Shown here: positions 1-12,000 of the stretch, piece after piece
Numbering within the stretch: position 1 is the stretch's first letter
Layout of the letters: every line of letters starts with the position of its first letter
NCBI GenBank assembly: GCA_965644315.1
Contig: CBFFRQ010000032.1
Span: forward strand, 62,001 to 126,000
DNA: 64,000 nucleotides
Direction of reading: 5' to 3'
Origin: Caecitellus pseudoparvulus
Taxonomy: Eukaryota > Bigyra: Bicosoecida
The notes under the pieces: generated by a model
What the model was told of the DNA's origin: nothing
What the model saw: only the letters and a program-made list of their open reading frames with translations
Databases searched by the model: none
Program-made: the position numbers and the translations under genes

Positions 1-3000
1 TCACTGCCGCCGGCTGCCCCATCATTCGGCAGGGCGCCGCGCCGTCCTCGTCGATGGAGCAACTTGTGCTGGGCAACGTGACCATGCCAGAGTCCACGGA
101 GCAGCCTGACAGCGAGTTTCTCCTATCAATGGAGGCAGGTGCCCGGTCACCCGCATTCGGCCGACTGCTGGACTTGCCGGGAGGGCTCCACTCTCCCGCT
201 GGCGGGCCCACCGTTGCCCACATCCCAGCTGCCGAGGCGTCCCTGGGCTTCGCTGACGTACAGTGGACATACAAGGTCGGGGCGGCGGGCTCGGACCCGT
301 CCGACTCCACAGCCTGGGAGCTGGTGTCGTCCACATGGGAAGAGGACGGCGTCCAAGCTGGCAAGCCCGTCCCTGCTTCCCAGCCATGGCAAGGCAAGGT
401 GTCAGGGGCCTTGTTGCAGAACTCTGATGACGAGCATGCCATGCAGTCTGTTGTCACTCCGAGGGCTTCCAATGCGTCCCTCTCGTTTTCTTTGGCGCCA
501 GTCGTTGCGGCAGAGAACTGCAGCGCGGGCTCAGGCACCGTCACGTTCGACCTGTGGGCTGCGCACGCTGGGGACCAAGATCAGGCGACCTTCTTCGACG
601 CCCATTGCTTCTCTTCATTGGCGTCGGCTATTTCCTTCCTGCAGCTTGCCTCAGCCCAAGCTGCGGGGCGGTCTGCACTGGACACGGCTCCTCACTCTCC
701 TCAGCTTGTGGGCTCCCTTGATCAAAGTGATGTTTTGTGGAGTGGGGCAAATCTCACTTCTTGTGCTGCCCCAACTGGGGACTGCAGTGTTCGTTTTCAC
801 CCTCAGCTGATGCAGCGTGCTGCCGTGTTTGTGCATGGGGCAGTCGCTGTTAGTGGCCACGACCCTCTACTTGGAGAAGCGTCGCTCCCTTTCACGCTGG
901 AAGTGTCTGGCGCCCCAACGTTCCCGACGCACATCAGCCTTCCTTCTTCCGCCGGGTTTTCCACCCTTCTTCAGGAGGCAGGGCGTGCCTTGTGGATTCC
1001 AGCCAGGAACGTGCCACACGTCGCTGGCTCAGGTGGCGCCCTCCGCGAAGTGCATGCCGCAGGCCCACTCACCCAGGCAGTCAAGCAAGCTGCAGAATCG
1101 TGTGGACAGCAGGCTTCGCTTCGCATGCATGCTGTGAATGCCACATCTGCAGGGAGCATTCGCATGCTCTCAGCGGGCAGTGTCTCGCTGACTTGTCTGA
1201 CGCTTGCCTGTGCGAAGGATCCCGTCCTGGCGCTTCCAGGCACTGATACTCTTTCCACTGGAGCCCCACTGGTTGAACTTCGCAACGCAGCATCAGCCAT
1301 TGTATCGAACGTTCTTGTTGTCCTGAATCAAGTTGATCGGCCAATGGTGCACATGGCTCAAGTCGGCCAGGCGGTCGTTCGGGGCATGTCTGGTAATTTC
1401 TCTAGCATCGTCGGTGGGGTTGAAGTCCACCATTCGCGCTCAGCGTTCCGTCAAGTCACTTTTGACCAAGTCGATTCATCTGCACTTGTAGGCGTATCTG
1501 TTGCCGGTATCAGCTCACTGCCGGCAGCCGCGACGCCTGCTGGGCTGCGCCAGCACCTTGTTGAACAGAGCTCTGGTCTGCCAGGCGTCGGCGCAGGTTG
1601 TATTGCGATCGTAGGCGAGGGCAAGTCGGTCATCTGGGGGATCTCTGCACTTGGATGCACGTCCACTGCTTCTGACGGCGGGGCTCTGCGCGTGTCTGGT
1701 GCTGGCAACCTGCTTATTGCTAGCGTCAACCTGGACTCCAGCCGCGTCGCAGGCGTCGGCGGTGGCCTGCTCGTGTCGGGCGTGGGCTCGGTGTCTGTCG
1801 CTGACGTCCAACTCGGAAACAACGTTGCAGATGAAGATTGTGCTGGAGGGCTCGTGCGCAGCGTGGGGCATGCCAACTTCTTCAACTTGTCCGTCGAATC
1901 CTCTCGTGCTGGGGCGAGCGGCGGCGGGTTCTGCATTGAGCACGTGCAAACCGCCGACTTCTCAGGCTGGACGCGCTTTTCCAACAACTCTGCATTGACA
2001 GGGTTTGGTGGGGCGCTGTCTTCGCTCAGAGCGAGTGTTGTCACTTTGTCCGGGCATGTTTTCTTCCTGAACAACTCAGCTGCCCTGGGTGGTGGTGGCA
2101 TGCACTCCACTGCGTCAGCGGTGCAGGCCAGCTGGGGAAGCATCCAGTTTGCAGGCAACTCAGCCCACGACGGTGCTGGCGGGGCTGTTTTGGTCGAAAC
2201 TTTCACTGCCTCCATGAACCTATCTGGTGCGAGTCTCGACTGCTCGTTCAACACTGCCATGTACGGTGGGTGCCTTGCAGTGGCCCCACAAGCACCTGCG
2301 ACGAATGCCTCAGCCGGGCTCAGCTCTCAGCTGGAGCTGACGTCATCTGCTGCCCTAGCGCAGGTGCTATCGGGGACTGCAGCGACTTGGAACGCGACCG
2401 TGGTGCTTCCCCAGGCGTTGGTCGCTGTTTCAAACGGAGCTCGCTTAGTCGGAGACTTTGGTGTCGACTTCTCGGGCCAAGTGGTGCAGGACATCATCGA
2501 CTCAAGCACAGTCCTGGATGCCTTAAACACTGTACACTTTGCTCCCACGCTGAACGTATCGTGCCCCTCTGAGCTTTTTGTCTCTCCTGGCAGCAACTGG
2601 GCTGGGTCTGGATGCTTCGAAGGGGGCCAGCCATGGGCCACAGTGCGACCTTCAAGTGCCAGCGTGGCTATTTTGGAAACCGACTCCGCGAGCCATTGCA
2701 CCCTGCAGTCATCTGCCCACGTCGTGTCTGGCAATACCACCTTCGCTGCGACGAATGGCGCCTTCCAAGGATCACCCTCCGCTTTGCAACCTTCTCTTGT
2801 GCCAGGGACTTATTCTGCCGCATTAGTTTGCGCCATTCAGCCGCCCCTGCCGAAGCGGCACTGGGAGCACCCCAGATGGGAGGTGGTCCAACTTGAACTC
2901 CAAGTTGCAGATCTCAGGCTCGTGTGGGCTGATCCTGCTGCCGCAAGTATTGGCTGGTCTGCCTTCCCCTCCTCCCCATCAGGCGCCAGGCATCCTCTTA

Positions 3001-6000
3001 GTCCACCACCTGAAGTGCACGCTGAGCGCTGGAACGGGTCCCATTGGCAGGTGCTCGTTGATGCAACCATGTCATGCTCGGCTGAAGTACTCGTGCTGGG
3101 AGCATTTTCCAATGGCTGTGGTCCTGGTTCGGCCATGTCCTTCCTGGAAGGGCACTCTGCACAGCTTCTGGGTGATGCCTGGCAAGTGGCTGCAGGAGGT
3201 GCTCTTGCATTCAGCAACCTCAGCGTGCAAGCCACAGCTTCAGAGGAGAATGTCCTGGCTGTAGGCTGCCGTGTGCAGCCCAGTGGTTGGGCAACTCCCG
3301 GCCCACTGATGAACGTGTCAGCGCCGTTGCACATACATGACATTCAAGCTGTCCCTCTGGTGGCTCTAGAGTCCATGTCTCATGTGCATGCCGGGTTTAT
3401 CAGCAACAGCACGTTTGCCCCTCTCTGCATTGCTGACGCCCTCCCCTTGGTGCCTCTGACACCCCTCGGGGGTTCAGCCTTGCAGCCCATTGGCAGCCCA
3501 ACTGTGGCCGTGGTTGATGCATCACCCGCAACAGGCCCTGGGCACGTTGCGGCCCCGTGTGCCTCGAACACATTTTCCTATCCGTCGGTTGAGGCTGACA
3601 ACTCGCACCTGTCTTGCACCGGGCTGTCAGCCGGGCAGCTCATGTACGGCGATGGGCCGGCAGACCCCGCGGATGTCCTGTTCAACGCCTCAGGCATGAA
3701 CCAACTGAATGTTACCATGCTTTCGGGCTGGTCGGCATCTAATGGCTCTTCCTGGACGCTGTCCTTTCCCCACCTAGCACTTGGCTTGAGCAAGCTGTCA
3801 GTTCGCCCTGACTTGAACATGTCACTGTGGGTGACCGTGGAGGTTATGTGCACTTGGGAGCACATCTACATCATGCCGCCAGTATTTTTGCCTGTCGAGC
3901 TGGTCGCCCCGACCCTGCTGTGGGAGTCGCCCTCCCATGTACCTGTACTTCCTTCAGCGTTAGGCTCAGCCCTTCTGCCGCCGCATCCCATTGTGGCGCT
4001 GAACTTTTCAGGTTCGCCAGCAGCTGTGGCTCGTGTTGGCCAAGTGTGGCCCCTTGGGCAAACCATTCTTGGGCAGTGCACGGGCGAAGTGCCATCTGGG
4101 GCTTCGATTGGAGGGGTTTTCCTGGAGCAGTTCGAATCCGGCCCCAGCAGTTTCATCTCCTCAGCCGCCTTTGACGCCTTAGTTCCGTTCGATTCATGGT
4201 CCTCCTCCGAAACCTTTCTCGCGCACTGTGCGCTGGGGCAGCAGGAAACTAGTGTGTTTGGCACCCCACCACAGTTTGTGTTTGGCAACGTAGAGGCTGT
4301 GTGGGCTGAGTCTCAGCTGCATACGGTGTTGCCGGCGGCGTTTGACGGGGGCAAACCTGTGGCTGTCTTGCAGCCAGTGCAGCTTTTTGAATCGCTCAAT
4401 GGAACATTGACTTCACTTCGTGTGCCTGGCTCACCCGGGTTCTGCATGTACTACGTCGAGTACGCTGCAGGGAGCGTCAGTCTCGTTCCCACCTCCCCGA
4501 GTTTCCTACTCGATGGGTTGCTGACAAACTCCATCAATGTCACGCTGTCTTCAGGGGGTACCGCATCCCCCCCTCGCGTCCGCATTCACGCTGCAAGTGG
4601 AGCCAACGTCTCGGTCGTGGCCCAGTGCCAAGTCACACTGGCAAGGCAGCAGTGGAGTTTGCAGCCTTCACAAGGTGTGCAGAACATTTCAATGTCTACA
4701 GTTAGGGTTGCTGCGTTCGTGAACGGAACTGGACCGACCTTGGGGTCATCAGAAAATCTCGCGGTGCCTGTTCATTCAGCAGGCGCCCACGCAGTCCTTT
4801 CCAGCCCAAATGCCTGGTTAAACTCCACTCTTCCTTCCTCATGGGAGTGTGCTATTCACGCAGCGACCGGGAAAAGACTTTACGACGCACTTACCTCAAA
4901 TGCCAAACCAAAGCTTCAGCAAACTTTAGTTTTCCAAAAAGGACTTGCTGAGCTTTCCTGGATCGGTGTTGAGAACCTTCTTCCTGGATCGGCCGACCGC
5001 ATCGACTACGCCTGCAACAGCACAGAGCTTCCCGAGGTATCTCTTGCCTTCAACATATCCCTGGTCGCATCCATGCTGCGTGTGGAGGTGGGGAACGTGA
5101 GCAGCCTGGCGTCGTCGCCGGTGCTGCCGTCGTCATCTGCGTCGGGCGTGGGCATCGAGGCGTTCGAGCCGCTGCTGCATGTGGAGGTGCAGGCGAGTGA
5201 CGGTGTGGGTGGGTGGAGCCGTGTGCGGGGGTACGAGCACGCGTGTGCGCTGAATGCGAGTCTGGCGGGCGGGTCGGCAGTGGACTTGGACGGGTCAGGC
5301 GGCAGCAGTGTGGGCGTGTTGATCGACGCCGTGACGGGTCAGGGTCGTTTCGAGGGTGTGCACCTGTACGACGTGGCGCCTGGTGACGTGGTGTCGCTGG
5401 GTGTGGTGTGTCGGTACTTGGGTGACACGGCGTTTGGCGGGTACACTGTGTGGGGCGGGGGTCTGCCGTCGGTGACAGTGAGCTCACTGCGTGTGGAGGT
5501 GGGGAACGTGAGCAGTCTGGCGTCGTCGCCGGTGCTGCCGTCGTCATCTGCGTCGGGGGTGGGCATCGAGGCGTTCCAGCCGCTGCTGCATGTGGAGGTG
5601 CAGGCGAGTGACGGTGTGGGTGGGTGGAGCCGTGTGCGGGGGTACGAGCACGCGTGTGCGCTGAATGCGAGTCTGGCGGGCGGGTCGGCAGTGGATCTGG
5701 ACGGGTCAGGCGGCAGCAGTGTGGGCGTGTTGATCGACGCCGTGACGGGTCAGGGTCGTTTCGAGGGTGTGCACCTGTACGACGTGGCGCCTGGTGACGT
5801 GGTGTCGCTGGGTGTGGTGTGTCGGTACTTGGGTGACACGGCGTTTGGCGGGTACACTGTGTGGGGCGGGGGTCTGCCGTCGGTGACTGTGAGCTCACTG
5901 CGTGTGGAGGTGGGGAACGTGAGCAGCCTGGCGTCGTCGCCGGTGCTGCCGTCGTCATCTGCGTCGGGCGTGGGCATCGAGGCGTTCCAGCCGCTGCTGC

Positions 6001-9000
6001 ATGTGGAGGTGCAGGCGAGTGACGGTGTGGGTGGGTGGAGCCGTGTGCGGGGGTACGAGCACGCGTGTGCGCTGAATGCGAGTCTGGCAGGCGGGTCGGC
6101 AGTGGATCTGGACGGGTCAGGCGGCAGCAGTGTGGGCGTGTTGATCGACGCCGTGACGGGTCAGGGTCGTTTCGAGGGTGTGCACCTGTACGACGTGGCG
6201 CCTGGTGACGTGGTGTCGCTGGGTGTGGTGTGTCGGTACTTGGGTGACACGGCGTTTGGCGGGTACACTGTGTGGGGCGGGGGTCTGCCGTCGGTGACAG
6301 TGAGCTCACTGCGTGTGGAGGTGGGGAACGTGAGCAGCCTGGCGTCGTCGCCGGTGCTGCCGTCGTCATCTGCGTCGGGGGTGGGCATCGAGGCGTTCCA
6401 GCCGCTGCTGCATGTGGAGGTGCAGGCGAGTGATGGTGTGGGTGGGTGGAGCCGTGTGCGGGGGTACGAGCACGCGTGTGCGCTGAATGCGAGTCTGGCG
6501 GGCGGGTCGGCAGTGGACTTGGACGGGTCAGGCGGCAGCAGTGTGGGCGTGTTGATCGACGCCGTGACGGGTCAGGGTCGTTTCGAGGGTGTGCACCTGT
6601 ACGACGTGGCGCCTGGTGACGTGGTGTCGCTGGGTGTGGTGTGTCGGTACTTGGGTGACACGGCGTTTGGCGGGTACACTGTGTGGGGCGGGGGTCTGCC
6701 GTCGGTGACTGTGAGCTCACTGCGTGTGGAGGTGGGGAACGTGAGCAGCCTGGCGTCGTCGCCGGTGCTGCCGTCGTCATCTGCGTCGGGGGTGGGCATC
6801 GAGGCGTTCCAGCCGCTGCTGCATGTGGAGGTGCAGGCGAGTGACGGTGTGGGTGGGTGGAGCCGTGTGCGGGGGTACGAGCACGCGTGTGCGCTGAATG
6901 CGAGTCTGGCGGGCGGGTCGGCAGTGGACTTGGACGGGTCAGGCGGCAGCAGTGTGGGCGTGTTGATCGACGCCGTGACGGGTCAGGGTCGTTTCGAGGG
7001 TGTGCACCTGTACGACGTGGCGCCTGGTGACGTGGTGTCGCTGGGTGTGGTGTGTCGGTACTTGGGTGACACGGCGTTTGGCGGGTACACTGTGTGGGGC
7101 GGGGGTCTGCCGTCGGTGACAGTGAGCTCACTGCGTGTGGAGGTGGGGAACGTGAGCAGCCTGGCGTCGTCGCCGGTGCTGCCGTCGTCATCTGCGTCGG
7201 GGGTGGGCATCGAGGCGTTCCAGCCGCTGCTGCATGTGGAGGTGCAGGCGAGTGATGGTGTGGGTGGGTGGAGCCGTGTGCGGGGGTACGAGCACGCGTG
7301 TGCGCTGAATGCGAGTCTGGCGGGCGGGTCGGCAGTGGACTTGGACGGGTCAGGCGGCAGCAGTGTGGGCGTGTTGATCGACGCCGTGACGGGTCAGGGT
7401 CGTTTCGAGGGTGTGCACCTGTACGACGTGGCGCCTGGCGACGTGGTGTCGCTGGGTGTGGTGTGTCGGTACTTGGGTGACACGGCGTTTGGCGGGTACA
7501 CTGTGTGGGGCGGGGGTCTGCCGTCGGTGACAGTGAGCTCACTGCGTGTGGAGGTGGGGAACGTGAGCAGCCTGGCGTCGTCGCCGGTGCTGCCGTCGTC
7601 ATCTGCGTCGGGGGTGGGCATCGAGGCGTTCCAGCCGCTGCTGCATGTGGAGGTGCAGGCGAGTGACGGTGTGGGTGGGTGGAGCCGTGTGCGGGGGTAC
7701 GAGCACGCGTGTGCGCTGAATGCGAGTCTGGCGGGCGGGTCGGCAGTGGACTTGGACGGGTCAGGCGGCAGCAGTGTGGGCGTGTCGATCGACGCCGTGA
7801 CGGGTCAGGGTCGTTTCGAGGGTGTGCACCTGTACGACGTGGCGCCTGGCGACGTGGTGTCGCTGGGTGTGGTGTGTCGGTACTTGGGTGACACGGCGTT
7901 TGGCGGGTACACTGTGTGGGGCGGGGGTCTGCCGTCGGTGACAGTGAGCTCACTGCGTGTGGAGGTGGGGAACGTGAGCAGTCTGGCGTCGTCGCCGGTG
8001 CTGCCGTCGTCATCTGCGTCGGGGGTGGGCATCGAGGCGTTCCAGCCGCTGCTGCATGTGGAGGTGCAGGCGAGTGACGGTGTGGGTGGGTGGAGCCGTG
8101 TGCGGGGGTACGAGCACGCGTGTGCGCTGAATGCGAGTCTGGCGGGCGGGTCGGCAGTGGATCTGGACGGGTCAGGCGGCAGCAGTGTGGGCGTGTTGAT
8201 CGACGCCGTGACGGGTCAGGGTCGTTTCGAGGGTGTGCACCTGTACGACGTGGCGCCTGGTGACGTGGTGTCGCTGGGTGTGGTGTGTCGGTACTTGGGT
8301 GACACGGCGTTTGGCGGGTACACTGTGTGGGGCGGGGGTCTGCCGTCGGTGACAGTGAGCTCACTGCGTGTGGAGGTGGGGAACGTGAGCAGTCTGGCGT
8401 CGTCGCCGGTGCTGCCGTCGTCATCTGCGTCGGGGGTGGGCATCGAGGCGTTCCAGCCGCTGCTGCATGTGGAGGTGCAGGCGAGTGACGGTGTGGGTGG
8501 GTGGAGCCGTGTGCGGGGGTACGAGCACGCGTGTGCGCTGAATGCGAGTCTGGCGGGCGGGTCGGCAGTGGACTCTGGACGGGTCAGGCGGCAGCAGTGT
8601 GGGCGTGTTGATCGACGCCGTGACGGGTCAGGGTCGTTTCGAGGGTGTGCACCTGTACGACGTGGCGCCTGGTGACGTGGTGTCGCTGGGTGTGGTGTGT
8701 CGGTACTTGGGTGACACGGCGTTTGGCGGGTACACTGTGTGGGGCGGGGGTCTGCCGTCGGTGACAGTGAGCTCACTGCGTGTGGAGGTGGGGAACGTGA
8801 GCAGTCTGGCGTCGTCGCCGGTGCTGCCGTCGTCATCTGCGTCGGGGGTGGGCATCGAGGCGTTCCAGCCGCTGCTGCATGTGGAGGTGCAGGCGAGTGA
8901 CGGTGTGGGTGGGTGGAGCCGTGTGCGGGGGTACGAGCACGCGTGTGCGCTGAATGCGAGTCTGGCGGGCGGGTCGGCAGTGGATCTGGACGGGTCAGGC

Positions 9001-12000
9001 GGCAGCAGTGTGGGCGTGTTGATCGACGCCGTGACGGGTCAGGGTCGTTTCGAGGGTGTGCACCTGTACGACGTGGCGCCTGGTGACGTGGTGTCGCTGG
9101 GTGTGGTGTGTCGGTACTTGGGTGACACGGCGTTTGGCGGGTACACTGTGTGGGGCGGGGGTCTGCCGTCGGTGACAGTGAGCTCACTGCGTGTGGAGGT
9201 GGGGAACGTGAGCAGCCTGGCGTCGTCGCCGGTGCTGCCGTCGTCATCTGCGTCGGGGGTGGGCATCGAGGCGTTCCAGCCGCTGCTGCATGTGGAGGTG
9301 CAGGCGAGTGATGGTGTGGGTGGGTGGAGCCGTGTGCGGGGGTACGAGCACGCGTGTGCGCTGAATGCGAGTCTGGCGGGCGGGTCGGCAGTGGATCTTG
9401 GACGGGTCAGGCGGCAGCAGTGTGGGCGTGTTGATCGACGCCGTGACGGGTCAGGGTCGTTTCGAGGGTGTGCACCTGTACGACGTGGCGCCTGGCGACG
9501 TGGTGTCGCTGGGTGTGGTGTGTCGGTACTTGGGTGACACGGCGTTTGGCGGGTACACTGTGTGGGGCGGGGGTCTGCCGTCGGTGACAGTGAGCTCACT
9601 GCGTGTGGAGGTGGGGAACGTGAGCAGCCTGGCGTCGTCGCCGGTGCTGCCGTCGTCATCTGCGTCGGGGGTGGGCATCGAGGCGTTCCAGCCGCTGCTG
9701 CATGTGGAGGTGCAGGCGAGTGACGGTGTGGGTGGGTGGAGCCGTGTGCGGGGGTACGAGCACGCGTGTGCGCTGAATGCGAGTCTGGCGGGCGGGTCGG
9801 CAGTGGACTCTGGACGGGTCAGGCGGCAGCAGTGTGGGCGTGTCGATCGACGCCGTGACGGGTCAGGGTCGTTTCGAGGGTGTGCACCTGTACGACGTGG
9901 CGCCTGGCGACGTGGTGTCGCTGGGTGTGGTGTGTCGGTACTTGGGTGACACGGCGTTTGGCGGGTACACTGTGTGGGGCGGGGGTCTGCCGTCGGTGAC
10001 TGTGAGCTCACTGCGTGTGGAGGTGGGGAACGTGAGCAGCCTGGCGTCGTCGCCGGTGCTGCCGTCGTCATCTGCGTCGGGCGTGGGCATCGAGGCGTTC
10101 CAGCCGCTGCTGCATGTGGAGGTGCAGGCGAGTGATGGTGTGGGTGGGTGGAGCCGTGTGCGGGGGTACGAGCACGCGTGTGCGCTGAATGCGAGTCTGG
10201 CGGGCGGGTCGGCAGTGGACTTGGACGGGTCAGGCGGCAGCAGTGTGGGCGTGTTGATCGACGCCGTGACGGGTCAGGGTCGTTTCGAGGGTGTGCACCT
10301 GTACGACGTGGCGCCTGGTGACGTGGTGTCGCTGGGTGTGGTGTGTCGGTACTTGGGTGACACGGCGTTTGGCGGGTACACTGTGTGGGGCGGGGGTCTG
10401 CCGTCGGTGACAGTGAGCTCACTGCGTGTGGAGGTGGGGAACGTGAGCAGCCTGGCGTCGTCGCCGGTGCTGCCGTCGTCATCTGCGTCGGGGGTGGGCA
10501 TCGAGGCGTTCCAGCCGCTGCTGCATGTGGAGGTGCAGGCGAGTGATGGTGTGGGTGGGTGGAGCCGTGTGCGGGGGTACGAGCACGCGTGTGCGCTGAA
10601 TGCGAGTCTGGCGGGCGGGTCGGCAGTGGACTTGGACGGGTCAGGCGGCAGCAGTGTGGGCGTGTTGATCGACGCCGTGACGGGTCAGGGTCGTTTCGAG
10701 GGTGTGCACCTGTACGACGTGGCGCCTGGCGACGTGGTGTCGCTGGGTGTGGTGTGTCGGTACTTGGGTGACACGGCGTTTGGCGGGTACACTGTGTGGG
10801 GCGGGGGTCTGCCGTCGGTGACAGTGAGCTCACTGCGTGTGGAGGTGGGGAACGTGAGCAGCCTGGCGTCGTCGCCGGTGCTGCCGTCGTCATCTGCGTC
10901 GGGGGTGGGCATCGAGGCGTTCCAGCCGCTGCTGCATGTGGAGGTGCAGGCGAGTGACGGTGTGGGTGGGTGGAGCCGTGTGCGGGGGTACGAGCACGCG
11001 TGTGCGCTGAATGCGAGTCTGGCGGGCGGGTCGGCAGTGGACTTGGACGGGTCAGGCGGCAGCAGTGTGGGCGTGTTGATCGACGCCGTGACGGGTCAGG
11101 GTCGTTTCGAGGGTGTGCACCTGTACGACGTGGCGCCTGGTGACGTGGTGTCGCTGGGTGTGGTGTGTCGGTACTTGGGTGACACGGCGTTTGGCGGGTA
11201 CACTGTGTGGGGCGGGGGTCTGCCGTCGGTGACAGTGAGCTCACTGCGTGTGGAGGTGGGGAACGTGAGCAGCCTGGCGTCGTCGCCGGTGCTGCCGTCG
11301 TCATCTGCGTCGGGGGTGGGCATCGAGGCGTTCCAGCCGCTGCTGCATGTGGAGGTGCAGGCGAGTGATGGTGTGGGTGGGTGGAGCCGTGTGCGGGGGT
11401 ACGAGCACGCGTGTGCGCTGAATGCGAGTCTGGCGGGCGGGTCGGCAGTGGACTTGGACGGGTCAGGCGGCAGCAGTGTGGGCGTGTTGATCGACGCCGT
11501 GACGGGTCAGGGTCGTTTCGAGGGTGTGCACCTGTACGACGTGGCGCCTGGTGACGTGGTGTCGCTGGGTGTGGTGTGTCGGTACTTGGGTGACACGGCG
11601 TTTGGCGGGTACACTGTGTGGGGCGGGGGTCTGCCGTCGGTGACTGTGAGCTCACTGCGTGTGGAGGTGGGGAACGTGAGCAGCCTGGCGTCGTCGCCGG
11701 TGCTGCCGTCGTCATCTGCGTCGGGGGTGGGCATCGAGGCGTTCCAGCCGCTGCTGCATGTGGAGGTGCAGGCGAGTGACGGTGTGGGTGGGTGGAGCCG
11801 TGTGCGGGGGTACGAGCACGCGTGTGCGCTGAATGCGAGTCTGGCGGGCGGGTCGGCAGTGGACTTGGACGGGTCAGGCGGCAGCAGTGTGGGCGTGTTG
11901 ATCGACGCCGTGACGGGTCAGGGTCGTTTCGAGGGTGTGCACCTGTACGACGTGGCGCCTGGCGACGTGGTGTCGCTGGGTGTGGTGTGTCGGTACTTGG

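Noticed and set aside
8542-9949. Separate short genes within the array created by the frame shifts
   Set aside because: They are the same repeat unit read in shifted frames; they have no start context and are explained by the one-base insertions.
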